Positions 21,349 to 30,453 of a DNA stretch of 64,000 nt are shown in pieces (position 1 is the stretch's first letter; every line of letters starts with the position of its first letter). The position numbers and the translations under genes were made by a program. The DNA comes from Rossellomorea pakistanensis (GTDB taxonomy: Bacteria > Bacillota > Bacilli > Bacillales > Bacillaceae_B): assembly GCF_016908495.1 (NCBI RefSeq), contig NZ_JAFBDZ010000002.1:248001-312000 (forward strand), given 5' to 3'. The notes under the pieces are model-generated. The model was not told where the DNA came from. It saw nothing but the letters and a program-made list of their open reading frames with translations, and ran no database searches.

Positions 21349-21843
21349 ATGGAACAGTATTTAGAGCATAATAAAAGGATTAGAGCAGAATTGTTAAATA
21401 GTGTAAACACCTTGTCAGATGAACAGTTGAATAGAAAAGTAGAAGAAGACAGCTGGACGGTTATGCAGATTCTCCACCACTTGTATTTAATGGAGGGAAG
21501 CATAGCGAAAACGATCCAATCAACTTTGGAAAAAGGAGAAAAGCAAACGGTTGATTCCAAGCCAATCGAATTAACGGTAAACCGCTCCAAAAAAGTAGAA
21601 GCTCCTTCATTTGTTGAACCATCCTTAGAATTTATTACATTGGAGGAAATAAAAGAGAAGCTGAAACAGTCCCGAAACGCCCTTCTTCAGGTTGTCTCAA
21701 GCAGCAACAGCGAAGAACTGAAGAAAAAAGCCTTCCCGCATCCCGTCTTCGGATTAGTGAGCTTAGAGCAATGGGTTCCCTTCATCGGCTACCACGAAAA
21801 AAGACATTTAGAACAAATGGAAGAATTGAAAGCGAAGCTATAA
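21349..21843 (+). CDS. DinB-family protein
   Basis: 164 aa four-helix-bundle protein with the DinB metal-site histidines: LHHLYLMEG in helix 2 (about residues 46-54) and the C-terminal GYHEKRHLEQM. The start has AGGAGG. Members near YfiT are thiol (bacillithiol)-dependent hydrolases/transferases; the specific reaction is not known. Single-gene unit ended by a strong terminator. Confidence 0.85.
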   Translation: MEQYLEHNKRIRAELLNSVNTLSDEQLNRKVEEDSWTVMQILHHLYLMEGSIAKTIQSTLEKGEKQTVDSKPIELTVNRSKKVEAPSFVEPSLEFITLEEIKEKLKQSRNALLQVVSSSNSEELKKKAFPHPVFGLVSLEQWVPFIGYHEKRHLEQMEELKAKL

Positions 21844-21867
21844 ATCCAGTATTTTATTCTCGCCCTT

Positions 21868-21911
21868 AAGCTTGGCAAAAAGAAGGAGACTCTTTTTGCC
21901 AAGCTTCTTTT
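21868..21911 (+). terminator. strong Rho-independent terminator
   Basis: A perfect 15-bp stem, AAGCTTGGCAAAAAG with CTTTTTGCCAAGCTT, around a 9-nt loop, then CTTTT. Confidence 0.9.
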
Positions 21912-21970
21912 AGTTGTATTTATGGGTTGGTAGCAACGGGGTCGCGGGCGAATTTTGTATTAATTTGTCG

Positions 21971-22075
21971 AACGGTCAATATATTGCTTACAACGGACAA
22001 ATTAATGCTGATAACGGTTGAATTATTAGAGGAAACGGACAAATTAACTGCGTTAACAGACAAATAAACCGGACC
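21971..22075 (+). repeat. five degenerate 21-bp tandem repeats
   Basis: Units start at 21971, 21992, 22013, 22034 and 22055, each opening with AACGG or AACAG and best represented by AACGGACAAATTAA followed by seven variable bases. The period is exactly 21 bp in all five. No open frame uses it. It lies between the DinB terminator and the alkaline phosphatase promoter. Confidence 0.7.
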
Positions 22076-22203
22076 CAAGTTAATTTTAGCTTTTACGAAG
22101 TTTCACAGCGTCATTACCCGGTCCAACACGATCTGACTGGTATCCATGATTCGCACCACAAAAATTAGGTGAACGACTCAAAAAAAGAAAAGTCCGACAC
22201 AAA

Positions 22204-22231
22204 TTTACAATTAATTTACATAGAGTTAATG
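22204..22231 (+). promoter_or_regulatory. candidate PhoP box
   Basis: TTTACA at 22204, TTTACA at 22215 and TTAATG at 22226: three hexamers at an 11-bp period, the spacing of PhoP-binding TT(A/T/C)ACA repeats, about 70-95 bp before the alkaline phosphatase start. This implies phosphate-starvation induction. Confidence 0.65.
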
Positions 22232-22298
22232 CTAGATAAATAGTTTCCTATCATACTTGTTCTAGAAATATAGAATATGTTCTAAGGAGGACAACATC

Positions 22299-23717
22299 AT
22301 GTTCAGTAAAAAATCTATGAAAAAGCTATTGCCAATCGCAGTGCTTTCCTCTCTAGCTATTGGTAGTATGATAGGAACACAGCAGCCTTCTATTGAAGCA
22401 AAAGGCCCTAAACATGAAGAAAAAGAAGTCTCTAAACATAAAAATAACGCTAAAATTAAAAACGTCATTGTCTTAATTGGGGATGGAATGGGAGTTTCCT
22501 ATACTTCTGCTTATCGTTACTTAAAAGATGATCCATCGACAAAGGTAAAGGAACGTACGGCTTATGACCCTTATCTTGTTGGTCAGCAAATGACGTATCC
22601 AGAAGATCCCGAACAAAATGTAACGGACTCTGCGTCTGCTGCAACGGCAATGTCAGCGGGGATTAAAACCTATAACAATGCAATCGGTGTAGACAATGAC
22701 GGTTCAGAAGTGAAGACCGTTCTTGAAGCCGCTAAAGAAAAAGGGAAAGCGACAGGACTTGTTGCGACTTCTGAAATTACCCATGCGACTCCGGCTTCTT
22801 TCGGCGCCCATGACCACAGCCGTAAGAATATGGATTCCATTGCCGATGATTATTTTGATGAAATGATTAACGGGGAACATAAAGTAGACGTTCTTCTTGG
22901 TGGAGGAAAAAGTAACTTCATTCGCAATGACCGCAATCTAGTAGAAGAGTTCAAGAAAGATGGATATGCGTATGTGGATAGCAAAAATGAAATGTTAAAC
23001 AACAAAGATGAACGGTTACTCGGATTATTTGCAGATGGCGGATTACCCAAAATGATCGACCGTGAAAAAGAAACTCCATCACTAGAAGAAATGACCAATA
23101 CGGCTCTTAAGAAATTAAACAAAGATAAAGACGGGTTCTTCCTTATGGTAGAAGGAAGCCAAATTGACTGGGCTGGTCATGATAACGACATCGTTGGCGC
23201 AATGAGTGAAATGGAAGACTTCGAAAAAGCATTCCAAGCAGCGATTGAATTTGCCAAAAAAGACAAACATACACTAGTAGTGGCAACAGCTGACCACTCT
23301 ACAGGAGGATACTCCATCGGTGCAGATGGAATTTACAATTGGTTCAGTGAGCCAATTAAAGCAGCTGAACGTACACCTGACTTCATGGCAGAAGAAATTG
23401 CGAATGGTGCAAAAGTTGAAGAAACATTGAAAAAGTATATTGACCAAGAGAAGCTGCAATTAACAGCAGATGAGATTCAATCCGTTGAAAAAGCGGCTAA
23501 AACAAAAGAAACGCTAGAAATTGACAATGCTATTGAAAATATCTTTAACAAGCGCTCACATACTGGGTGGACAACAGGCGGACACACAGGTGAAGACGTT
23601 CCGGTATATGCATTCGGACCGTCAAGCGAGAATTTCGCAGGACAAATCAACAACACGGATATTGCTAAGAGTGTTTTCGATGCTTTGAAATATAAGATTG
23701 AAATCAACGATAAGTAA
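22299..23717 (+). CDS. secreted alkaline phosphatase
   Basis: 472 aa with a signal peptide (about 1-34, ending SIEAKG). Hydrolyses phosphomonoesters outside the cell. Metal and active-site motifs in order: IGDGMG (first Asp), VTDSASAATAMSAGIKT (Ser nucleophile in DSA), THATPASFGAH, EGSQIDWAGHDND, ATADHSTGG and the C-terminal HTGEDVPVYAFGP. Length and motifs match PhoA/PhoB of B. subtilis. Start ATG has AAGGAGG upstream, and a PhoP-box-like direct repeat precedes the promoter. Confidence 0.95.
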   Translation: MFSKKSMKKLLPIAVLSSLAIGSMIGTQQPSIEAKGPKHEEKEVSKHKNNAKIKNVIVLIGDGMGVSYTSAYRYLKDDPSTKVKERTAYDPYLVGQQMTYPEDPEQNVTDSASAATAMSAGIKTYNNAIGVDNDGSEVKTVLEAAKEKGKATGLVATSEITHATPASFGAHDHSRKNMDSIADDYFDEMINGEHKVDVLLGGGKSNFIRNDRNLVEEFKKDGYAYVDSKNEMLNNKDERLLGLFADGGLPKMIDREKETPSLEEMTNTALKKLNKDKDGFFLMVEGSQIDWAGHDNDIVGAMSEMEDFEKAFQAAIEFAKKDKHTLVVATADHSTGGYSIGADGIYNWFSEPIKAAERTPDFMAEEIANGAKVEETLKKYIDQEKLQLTADEIQSVEKAAKTKETLEIDNAIENIFNKRSHTGWTTGGHTGEDVPVYAFGPSSENFAGQINNTDIAKSVFDALKYKIEINDK

Positions 23718-23736
23718 AAAGGACAAAATAAAAGGA

Positions 23737-23770
23737 TCCCGTCGTCACTCTAGTCGACGGGAACTTTTTT
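23737..23770 (+). terminator. terminator of the alkaline phosphatase gene
   Basis: TCCCGTCG pairs with CGACGGGA, followed by ACTTTTTT. It lies between the phosphatase and the lipoprotein gene. Confidence 0.85.
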
Positions 23771-23799
23771 ACAAGGGACATAATGAGGGAGGAATCACC

Positions 23800-24519
23800 A
23801 TGAAACAGGCACTTTCAATCCTACTAGTACTCTTCCTAATGGCTGGCTGTTCGGCCAATGCATCTCCAGAAAACAAGGAAACATCAAAAGAAAGCGAGAC
23901 CCAATCAGCAAATGAAAAGAAGAATGAAGAAAAGCAGAAGCAAACAGGGGAATATCAACCCAATCCACAAGTAACGGATGATCGCTCCTTACAAAAGGTT
24001 GGCCAAACCTACAAGGATCGAAAAGGGGAAGCGACGTTAAAGTCGATTAAAAAAGTCAACAAAACATATAAAGTGGGACCTGTCGAAGTAACCGTAAAAG
24101 AAATGAAACTCATTCATTTAAGACCAGATTACAGCATGATCGACTATTTTCACGTGTTAACACATGCGGAAGAATTTGACTTTGTAAAGGTATTTGTCGA
24201 GGTTAAAAACACCTCTTCGGAAAAAGTAAACTTCGCCCCAATCGCCCTTCTTAAAACAAGCTCAGGCGAAACCTTTACATGGGAAAAGGATATCTACCTG
24301 GAAGAACTGAATGGTGAATTGAAAGGCAACGCCACCAAAGCAGGTAACCTTGGCTTCATCGTGAATGCTGAAAAAGCTCATGAAGGCAACAAAAAAGAGG
24401 GCGCCGACCATGATCATAAAGAAGAGGATATCAAGTGGGTCGAAATCACAACGAGTGATGTATTTGATCAAAACGAGAAAAAAATTGCCGACTCGCAAAA
24501 AATTAAAATTGAGTTTTAA
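23800..24519 (+). CDS. lipoprotein with DUF4352-like domain
   Basis: 239 aa; start ATG with GAGGGAGGA upstream. Lipobox LMAGC (Cys about residue 17), a charged Glu/Lys/Ser linker to about residue 60, then a beta-sandwich-type domain in which FVKVFVEVKNTSSEKVNF resembles the DUF4352/TRF-like immunoglobulin fold. A His/Asp/Glu-rich patch (GADHDHKEED) near residue 210 might bind metal. Anchored outside the membrane. Role unknown. Confidence 0.75.
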   Translation: MKQALSILLVLFLMAGCSANASPENKETSKESETQSANEKKNEEKQKQTGEYQPNPQVTDDRSLQKVGQTYKDRKGEATLKSIKKVNKTYKVGPVEVTVKEMKLIHLRPDYSMIDYFHVLTHAEEFDFVKVFVEVKNTSSEKVNFAPIALLKTSSGETFTWEKDIYLEELNGELKGNATKAGNLGFIVNAEKAHEGNKKEGADHDHKEEDIKWVEITTSDVFDQNEKKIADSQKIKIEF

Positions 24520-24526
24520 TGAAATA

Positions 24527-24560
24527 GAAAGGTTCCGACAACGGAGCCTTTCCTTTTTTT
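24527..24560 (+). terminator. Rho-independent terminator
   Basis: GAAAGGTTCCG and CGGAGCCTTTC pair with one mismatch around ACAA, followed by a run of T. Confidence 0.85.
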
Positions 24561-25205
24561 AATGATTTATGAAGTTTCACATGACAGTGTAACAAGAAAA
24601 AAGAAATGGTCGATATCCGAATCAAACCGACTGATAAAAATAGAAACTCGACCGATATCCTCAGCCTCTCAATCAATAGAGTCAAACCCCAGCCCGATAA
24701 ACCATCTCTTCCCGTTTATAATCCGAAACATATCTAATGACCGCCGCTAACAGCGCCGGTAAAGTCCAGCCAAGGACATTTTCGAGGTTTTTCACGTCAT
24801 CAAAAGCACTATTCATATCATTATTTTCACTTTTCCGGTTTTTGACGGCATAAAAGAGCATTCATATCGTTGTTATTCAGTTCAAACATCCTGTTAGGAT
24901 TAGCACTGAAAAATGTTTTTGACTATTCGATGTTAGTAGGAGTTAGTTTAGGTACCATTTTCTTACTTTACTTAGCGGCTTTTTTAGGTCAACAGCAGAA
25001 CCGTCATTAACACCGCCATTTTTAATAATCGCTGTGTTTTTTATGAAGCAATGAAAGCTTGTCTCCAACGCGAGGCTGTTAAGGTAGCCTTTTTCTGCTA
25101 TAATAAAATAGTAAAAAACAACATCTTCAATCGTTTTGCTTACCAGCAATATGAACTTATATAGTTATTCTGTTTTAGATTCAAAGGGAAAGAGAGTGAA
25201 CCAAT
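24561..25205. other. decayed region between lipoprotein and yebC
   Basis: No intact gene. A 54-codon fragment is listed separately. On the minus strand, 24687-24826 could encode a 44-aa peptide containing ENVLGWTLPALLAAVIRYV but it lacks a ribosome site and is likely another relic. Confidence 0.4.
24846..25010 (+). pseudogene. C-terminal fragment of a small membrane protein
   Basis: A frame directly after a TGA reads 54 codons with coding-like composition: AFISLLFSSNILLGLALKN, then SMLVGVSLGTIFLLYLAAFL and a hydrophilic end (GQQQNRH) before TAA. Two helices are predicted. There is no start codon with a ribosome site at the head, so it looks like the tail of a broken membrane protein gene. 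Family unknown. Confidence 0.4.
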
Positions 25206-25925
25206 ATGGGCCGTAAGTGGAATAATATCAAAGAGAAAAAAGCGTCAAAGGATGCCAATACAAGCCGGATTTATGCGAAGTTTGGACGTGAAATTTATGT
25301 AGCAGCCAAGCAGGGTGAACCCGATCCAGAATCCAATCAAGCGCTAAAAGTCGTCCTTGAGCGTGCGAAAACATACAGCGTACCAAAAACGATTATTGAC
25401 CGTGCGATTGAAAAAGCAAAAGGCGGTTCAGAAGAAAGCTATGACGAACTTCGTTACGAGGGCTTCGGACCCAATGGATCAATGGTCATCGTCGATGCAC
25501 TGACCAATAACGTCAACCGTACAGCTTCAGAAGTGCGTGCAGCGTTTGGGAAAAACGGTGGGAACATGGGTGTAAGTGGATCTGTAGCCTATATGTTCGA
25601 TGCCACAGCGGTTATCGGACTAGAAGGAAAAACAGCCGATGAAGTTCTTGAAATTTTGATGGAAGCGGATGTCGATGCACGTGACATTTTAGAAGAGGAT
25701 GAAGCGGTCATCGTCTATGCTGAGCCAGACCAATTCCATGCTGTACAAGAAGCCTTCAAAAATGCTGGAGTAACGGATTTCACTGTAGCAGAACTAACGA
25801 TGCTTGCCCAAAGTGACGTAACCCTTCCAGAAGATGCACAAGCACAATTTGAAAAAATGATTGATGCGATTGAAGACCTAGAAGATGTTCAGCAAGTGTA
25901 CCATAATGTGGATTTAGGTGAGTAA
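25206..25925 (+). CDS. YebC/PmpR (YeeI)-family protein
   Basis: 239 aa. Starts [21 protein letters not shown], the family signature, followed by [19 protein letters not shown] and a three-domain fold including the acidic motif [22 protein letters not shown]. Known as a DNA-binding regulator family; recent work assigns some YebC proteins a role in translation at proline stretches. Start ATG follows a GGGAAAGAGAGTG ribosome site. Stand-alone gene with a strong terminator. Confidence 0.95.
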   Translation: MGRKWNNIKEKKASKDANTSRIYAKFGREIYVAAKQGEPDPESNQALKVVLERAKTYSVPKTIIDRAIEKAKGGSEESYDELRYEGFGPNGSMVIVDALTNNVNRTASEVRAAFGKNGGNMGVSGSVAYMFDATAVIGLEGKTADEVLEILMEADVDARDILEEDEAVIVYAEPDQFHAVQEAFKNAGVTDFTVAELTMLAQSDVTLPEDAQAQFEKMIDAIEDLEDVQQVYHNVDLGE

Positions 25926-25931
25926 AATAGG

Positions 25932-26007
25932 AAAGCAGACCTTTGTTTATGAACAAAAGGTCTGCTTTTTTATGCAAACAAAAACCGGATGGCGTCAACC
26001 GGTTTTT
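25932..26007 (+). terminator. two tandem terminators after yebC
   Basis: First: AAAGCAGACC pairs with GGTCTGCTTT with an inner TTTGTT/AACAAA pair and T6 (25932-25971). Second: AAAACCGG with CCGGTTTT and a short T tail (25981-26007). Confidence 0.85.
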
Positions 26008-26042
26008 ATTAAGTCTCCTTCAAATCCCACAAAACAAAAAAC

Positions 26043-26220
26043 TTACTTCTCCACAAAATACCCGATCAAAGCATCCGCTCAAACCTCAACACCAGCCTCA
26101 TTCGGGTCACTTTGCTCATCCAACATATTCCTTTAACACTTCATCCTCACCATCCGGCCAGCTCGTCCAGTGATCAACATAAGGAATCACATTTTCCTCT
26201 GAAATTCTGTTAATAACCAC
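26043..26220 (-). pseudogene. frameshifted gene remnant
   Basis: On the minus strand a GTG at 26220 opens a frame with coding-like content (VINRISEENVIPYVDHWTSW, then PDGEDEVLKEYVG) that ends at TGA. A shifted frame continues DEQSDPNEAGVEV, hits TGA, then ADALIGYFVEK and a final stop. One frameshift and one nonsense change would restore about 58 residues. Probably the end of an acidic soluble protein. Family unknown. Confidence 0.45.
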
Positions 26221-26676
26221 TTATCTAGTATCAATAAATCAATTTTTTGTATTTTTTGATTACAGCCACTGAAATGTACCACCAATGACATTCTTCTTAC
26301 CACCTAATGACAGGCTGTTTTCCACTTTACAGGCATATACTGAACTTCATCATTTGTTAGTAGACTTGAAATTCCTTGGTGAGGATGTTATCTCCTGTAT
26401 TCTCACTACAGCGATTAAATGATCTCAAAATGCCAGTTAATGTATAGGTTTTTTCTAATAAAGAATAAGAGGAGAGTAGGGATGCAGGTATTACAAATAC
26501 CAAGAAATATGGTCAAGTCTAGAATTTTTAAATGTATTAGAGGGTTTTTGGGAGTTAGCAGGTTTTGTTGTTTTTCTGTGGTATCCCTCTCTAATGACAA
26601 GCTCATTTTAAGATAGTCATATGCTATGCTAAAGGAACAGAGTACAGGAAATGATTAGAGAAGGGACGTATACATT
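26221..26676. other. gene-free spacer
   Basis: About 450 bp with no convincing gene on either strand. Short open frames around 26415-26616 occur on both strands in the same place and have no ribosome sites. Confidence 0.4.
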
Positions 26677-27972
26677 GTGAAGCAAGGTTTTCTTTTAATG
26701 ATGACAATAGTGCTTTTGGGGGCTTGTTCTCCAACAGTGGGTCAAGAGGAAGTGTCTAAGCCGCAGGGAAAGATTGACGAAGAATACATTCTTAAAGACG
26801 ACTATACATTCATCGAGTTCATGGAAGATAGGTCTTTAGGTACAATGGATATTCCCTATCGAGTGGAAGAAGAATTTGTAGGCGAGCGGTTTGCGTTGAA
26901 GGGTAAAGCTCAGCTTAGTCGTTATTATAATTATGGTTACAAGGATTTGGAAGCGACACACTTTGTGATCAAGGTTGTTAAGGAGGGGTCCCTGCATTGG
27001 TATTTGTATGTATCTAGACAGGAGTTTCCGGAACTCTTTCAAGAATTAAAGAAAGGTCCTGTGGACATATATGCTGATGCCTCTATTCCGGCTGACTATT
27101 TTGAAGTAGGTCAAGGACATTTGGCGATGGCTGAAGAAATCTTTTTTAAAGAAAGTGAAGCGCAAAAGCAGCCGCTGGATGAAGAGTTGTCACGCTATAT
27201 GAAAAACCATTCTATTGAACTGAATGCAAGTGATGTCGTGTTTGATATGAAGGGTATGTCAGATCAGCCGTTTGCCTTAAGTGGGAATGCTCAGCTTGTG
27301 ACGTATGGTTATATCAATCGTGAATATAGGGATTTGGAACCAACTCATTTTGTCTTAGAAGTAAGAGATACAAGTGTTAAGGATGAGCAACTTTGGAGTG
27401 TCGCTTTAGACAGGGAGAAATATCGTGATCTGTATGAACAGGCCCTTGAGGGAATGGTTCATGTAACCCTCACTGCTATTATACCTGGGGATCGTTTCAC
27501 GCCATGGTCAAGTCTTGCAGCAATTGGCCAAGACGCTGAATACGAACCACTGCCTGAAAAGTATGAGTCGCCGTCGGACCGCGCTCAGGCATATATGAAG
27601 GAGAGGGGCGTATCGTTAACGGGCATGGAAGTGTTGTATGATATGTCTTCTCATGCGGGAGAGGCTTTTATAATAGAAGGAACGGCTAAGTTACGTACTT
27701 CTTTTACAGAAGGGTATGAAGATTTGCAAGATCATTACTTTGGAATCGAAATCGTCGAAGATCCGTATGGTGATCAGCCTGTCCTCTACCCGAGGGCTCT
27801 TGAAGGCTGGACTCTAATACTTCATCGTCAGAAGTATCCTCACATCTATAAGCGATTAAGCAGCGAAGAATACCTGGAAGTCATGGTCACCGCCCGTGTC
27901 GTTGCGGACCGGTATGAGCCGGGGCAGGGCGGCAAAGCGTTTGTTGAAGATATTGTTATAATTAATCCATAA
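26677..27972 (+). CDS. lipoprotein of three tandem homologous domains
   Basis: 431 aa from a GTG start (AGAAGGGA upstream). Signal peptide with lipobox VLLGAC (Cys 17). The body is three repeats of about 120 residues beginning near 70, 205 and 330, each with F.L.G.A.L (FALKGKAQL, FALSGNAQL, FIIEGTAKL), a Y.DL.....F.I.V segment and an ending I.A.RY.P..... A/E. No known enzyme motif is seen. Probably an extracellular, membrane-anchored binding or structural protein. The family is not recognised. Confidence 0.75.
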   Translation: MKQGFLLMMTIVLLGACSPTVGQEEVSKPQGKIDEEYILKDDYTFIEFMEDRSLGTMDIPYRVEEEFVGERFALKGKAQLSRYYNYGYKDLEATHFVIKVVKEGSLHWYLYVSRQEFPELFQELKKGPVDIYADASIPADYFEVGQGHLAMAEEIFFKESEAQKQPLDEELSRYMKNHSIELNASDVVFDMKGMSDQPFALSGNAQLVTYGYINREYRDLEPTHFVLEVRDTSVKDEQLWSVALDREKYRDLYEQALEGMVHVTLTAIIPGDRFTPWSSLAAIGQDAEYEPLPEKYESPSDRAQAYMKERGVSLTGMEVLYDMSSHAGEAFIIEGTAKLRTSFTEGYEDLQDHYFGIEIVEDPYGDQPVLYPRALEGWTLILHRQKYPHIYKRLSSEEYLEVMVTARVVADRYEPGQGGKAFVEDIVIINP

Positions 27973-27988
27973 TAGATTTTAACCCTTT

Positions 27989-28023
27989 AAAGCACGAAAA
28001 GGAACTATCCCTTTTCGTGCTTT
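27989..28023. terminator. terminator hairpin after the lipoprotein gene
   Basis: A perfect 14-bp stem (AAAGCACGAAAAGG with CCTTTTCGTGCTTT) around a 7-nt loop. The U-run is only three bases plus those in the stem. Confidence 0.7.
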
Positions 28024-28864
28024 GAAGTGGTTTATTGCTTTGGTTATAAATATTTTTTGCATAGAGTTAAATGTTTTCCTTATCTGGTACAACAAACTTT
28101 TCCTTTTTGTTCTGTTGTCTATTTTAAGAATCTCACTTTATCTAAGATTTTACTTTTATAAGAATAAAAACAAGAACCCAAACACACCAAAAAATGTATA
28201 TATTTTAAGTTTCTTAATGCACGAGACTTCACAGACAGAGAAGCTAGCCTTACATATTTTCATTGAAAAAGTTTGAGCGTCGTTACATAAAAAATGAAAC
28301 TAAACGTTCAAACGATATTGAAAACCAATTAAAAGAATGATGCCGAGTAAGAATTGTAACGGAAAACGGAAATCAACAAAAATAATTAGGATACAAAAGC
28401 TGGGTTCCTTTTCCCGAGGAACTAAAAGAAAAACTGTTAGATGTATACGGGTTGTACCTCTTCCATATAACTGGACTGAGCAGGATATTTATGAAGGGTC
28501 TAGAATGTTAATCTGTAGGGCTTTTTTTATCTATTGGTAATTGTATTGGCGTAGCCTGGTAAATTCCTTGGCATTCGCTGGTAAAAAACATGGCGAAGGT
28601 GGTAAAATCTATTGGCCGTAAATCAAAGTGCGCTCTAATTCAAGTAACAATGTACTTTTTTCAGCTTTCTTTTCGCTAGTTATATAGAGAAAAGTAGGAT
28701 GAAGTGGACACCCTAAATTTAAATATTTAAAAATTTTTTTATATAGAATAGGATAGCTCAAAAACTATTTATTTAGGGTATTAAGGATGAAAGAGGATGG
28801 GAATGGTTAGGGTGATGTACTGGGGATCACGTTAAACAAACGTTTAATTAGCAATAGCCAATAG
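28024..28864. other. gene-poor decayed region
   Basis: About 840 bp with no intact gene. A hydrophobic open frame at 28022-28276 begins in the terminator and lacks a ribosome site. A frameshifted coding remnant is listed separately. Confidence 0.4.
28387..28540 (+). pseudogene. frameshifted coding remnant
   Basis: The frame from 28387 reads LGYKSWVPFPEELKEKL and DVYGLYLFHITGL, then loses sense; a second frame continues WTEQDIYEGSRMLICRAFF to TAA at about 28540. The join near 28470 suggests one indel in a small soluble protein gene. There is no start codon. Family unknown. Confidence 0.4.
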
Positions 28865-28898
28865 TCAAAAAAAGAACCCGAAAATTCCCGGGTTCTTT
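28865..28898 (-). terminator. terminator of the FAD oxidoreductase gene
   Basis: AAAGAACCCG and CGGGTTCTTT form a 10-bp stem; on the minus strand it is followed by TTTTTTTGAC. Confidence 0.85.
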
Positions 28899-28908
28899 CC
28901 TATTATCT

Positions 28909-30243
28909 TCACAACACCATCTCATCCTCCACCAACTGCCTCTGCAATTCCCTCACATCAATACTAGAAGGACTAGCATTCGTTTCCAACGCAAGAGCTG
29001 CCGCCGTTCCAGCTGCTTGTCCAACCGCCATAGCACTAGGTGTTAAGCGCGTAGTCGCGAGTGCTTCGTGGGAGGTAGAGATGCAGCGTCCTGCTACCAA
29101 TAGATTGGTGATTTTCTTTGGAACTAGTGTACGGTAGGGGATGTCGAACGAGCCGTCTCCCTCTACCCAAGCGATGTCCATTCCTTTTCCGCTTGGAGCG
29201 TGGATGTCAATGGGGTACCCGCTTTTGGCAATGACGTCTTCAAATGGTCTACCTGCGATGACATCTTCTTTTGATAAGATATACTCTCCTTGTATTCTTC
29301 TTGATTCACGAATCCCGATTTGAGCACCGGTACTGGAGATCGAAGCATTTTCGAAACCAGGGATCCAGTTTATTAAAAAGTCTGCCACCATTAATACTTG
29401 TTTTCTGCCTTCGTATTCGGCTTTGGTTAGATCCTCTATTTGTGTTCCATCTAAATCTTGAACCCTCGTCATATTGACCAGCACTTCATCTTTGGCAGGA
29501 CCAGCGAAGAAGAGAACTTGGTCACGGTTGATGGGGAGGTTGGCCTCTTTCCATTCTTTATAGAACCCTTGTACTGCGGTTAATGGGAGATCCGGGAGCT
29601 CTTCGAAAGGAGTTTTTCTGAAGAAGTTGTCCGGATGTTGGATCATATGCTCTTTGATCTTCTCGAGATTGACTCCCCTCATTCGAAATTTCATTGTTAG
29701 TGGCTGGGTTTTTTGATCTTCATCACGGCCCTTTAAGGTTGGGGCACCTGATAGATAGGCAAGATCGGCATCCCCCGATGTATCGATGAACATGTCGGCA
29801 TACACTTTTTGTCTGCCCGATTTCGATGTGATTTCTACGTATTGAATCGTGTTATCCTTCACTTCAAGATGATCGACAAAACTATGAGCTAATAAATTTA
29901 CCCCTGCTTCCTGAAGCATTTCAACCGCTAGGACCTTATAAACCTCTGGATCATAAGGCGTTACGCTATACACAAATCCGCATGTATCTCGGAGATGTCC
30001 AGGAGATGCACCTCGTTCCTTTAATCGTTGAACAATTTCTTCTGCAATCCCTTTGATCACTTGCTTTCCGCTTTCTGTATGGAAGGTCATCCAAGGGTAT
30101 ACACTTGCAATCGTGGACATGCCCCCCAAGAAACCATGTCTTTCTACTAGTAGTACTTTCTTATTTTTACGGCCAGCGGCAATCGCTGCGTTGATGCCAG
30201 CAGGTCCTCCGCCTACCACTATAATGTCATATTGATTATCCAA
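28909..30243 (-). CDS. FAD-dependent oxidoreductase (FAD_oxidored family)
   Basis: 444 aa. N-terminal FAD-binding Rossmann motif DIIVVGGGPAGINAAIAAGR (about 6-25) with VLLVERHGFLGGMST; DTSGDADLAYLSG (about 170-185) and a C-terminal FAD-contact segment NLLVAGRCISTSHEALATTRLTPSAMAVGQAAGTAA. The substrate of this family is mostly unknown. ATG has AAGGAGGAAAG upstream. Divergent from a PTS/6-phospho-glucosidase operon, which suggests a role in sugar-derivative metabolism. Confidence 0.88.
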   Translation of the reverse strand: MDNQYDIIVVGGGPAGINAAIAAGRKNKKVLLVERHGFLGGMSTIASVYPWMTFHTESGKQVIKGIAEEIVQRLKERGASPGHLRDTCGFVYSVTPYDPEVYKVLAVEMLQEAGVNLLAHSFVDHLEVKDNTIQYVEITSKSGRQKVYADMFIDTSGDADLAYLSGAPTLKGRDEDQKTQPLTMKFRMRGVNLEKIKEHMIQHPDNFFRKTPFEELPDLPLTAVQGFYKEWKEANLPINRDQVLFFAGPAKDEVLVNMTRVQDLDGTQIEDLTKAEYEGRKQVLMVADFLINWIPGFENASISSTGAQIGIRESRRIQGEYILSKEDVIAGRPFEDVIAKSGYPIDIHAPSGKGMDIAWVEGDGSFDIPYRTLVPKKITNLLVAGRCISTSHEALATTRLTPSAMAVGQAAGTAAALALETNASPSSIDVRELQRQLVEDEMVL

Positions 30244-30330
30244 TGGTCTTTCCTCCTTATAAAGGATCTATATTCTGTCTTCATCGTAACGCAATAGTGG
30301 GAGGCAATCTATAAATCTTGGAAGGTTAGA

Positions 30331-30370
30331 ACATGTTTCAGAATAAGCGCTTTCATAAAAACATGTTTCA
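30331..30370 (+). promoter_or_regulatory. cre-like site flanked by direct repeats
   Basis: The complement of 30342-30356 reads ATGAAAGCGCTTATT, one mismatch from the CcpA cre consensus. It is flanked by two copies of ACATGTTTCA (30331-30340 and 30361-30370), possible sites for the RpiR-type regulator. Located between the divergent FAD oxidoreductase and PTS genes. Confidence 0.5.
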
Positions 30371-30453
30371 AGAATGGAAGATGAACAGAATCGGTGTGGT
30401 ATCATACTGAAAACGAATTCATTCACCGTTTTGAACAAAAGGGGGCGTGACAG

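Noticed and set aside
22204-22231. Interpreting the upstream direct repeats of the phosphatase gene as a tandem repeat element
   Set aside because: The 11-bp hexamer spacing is better explained as a PhoP box.
26415-26616. Overlapping frames on both strands
   Set aside because: Neither has a ribosome site or protein-like composition; mutual overlap indicates chance.
28022-28276. 84-codon hydrophobic frame after the lipoprotein gene
   Set aside because: It begins in the terminator stem and lacks a ribosome site; AT-rich sequence easily gives hydrophobic frames.
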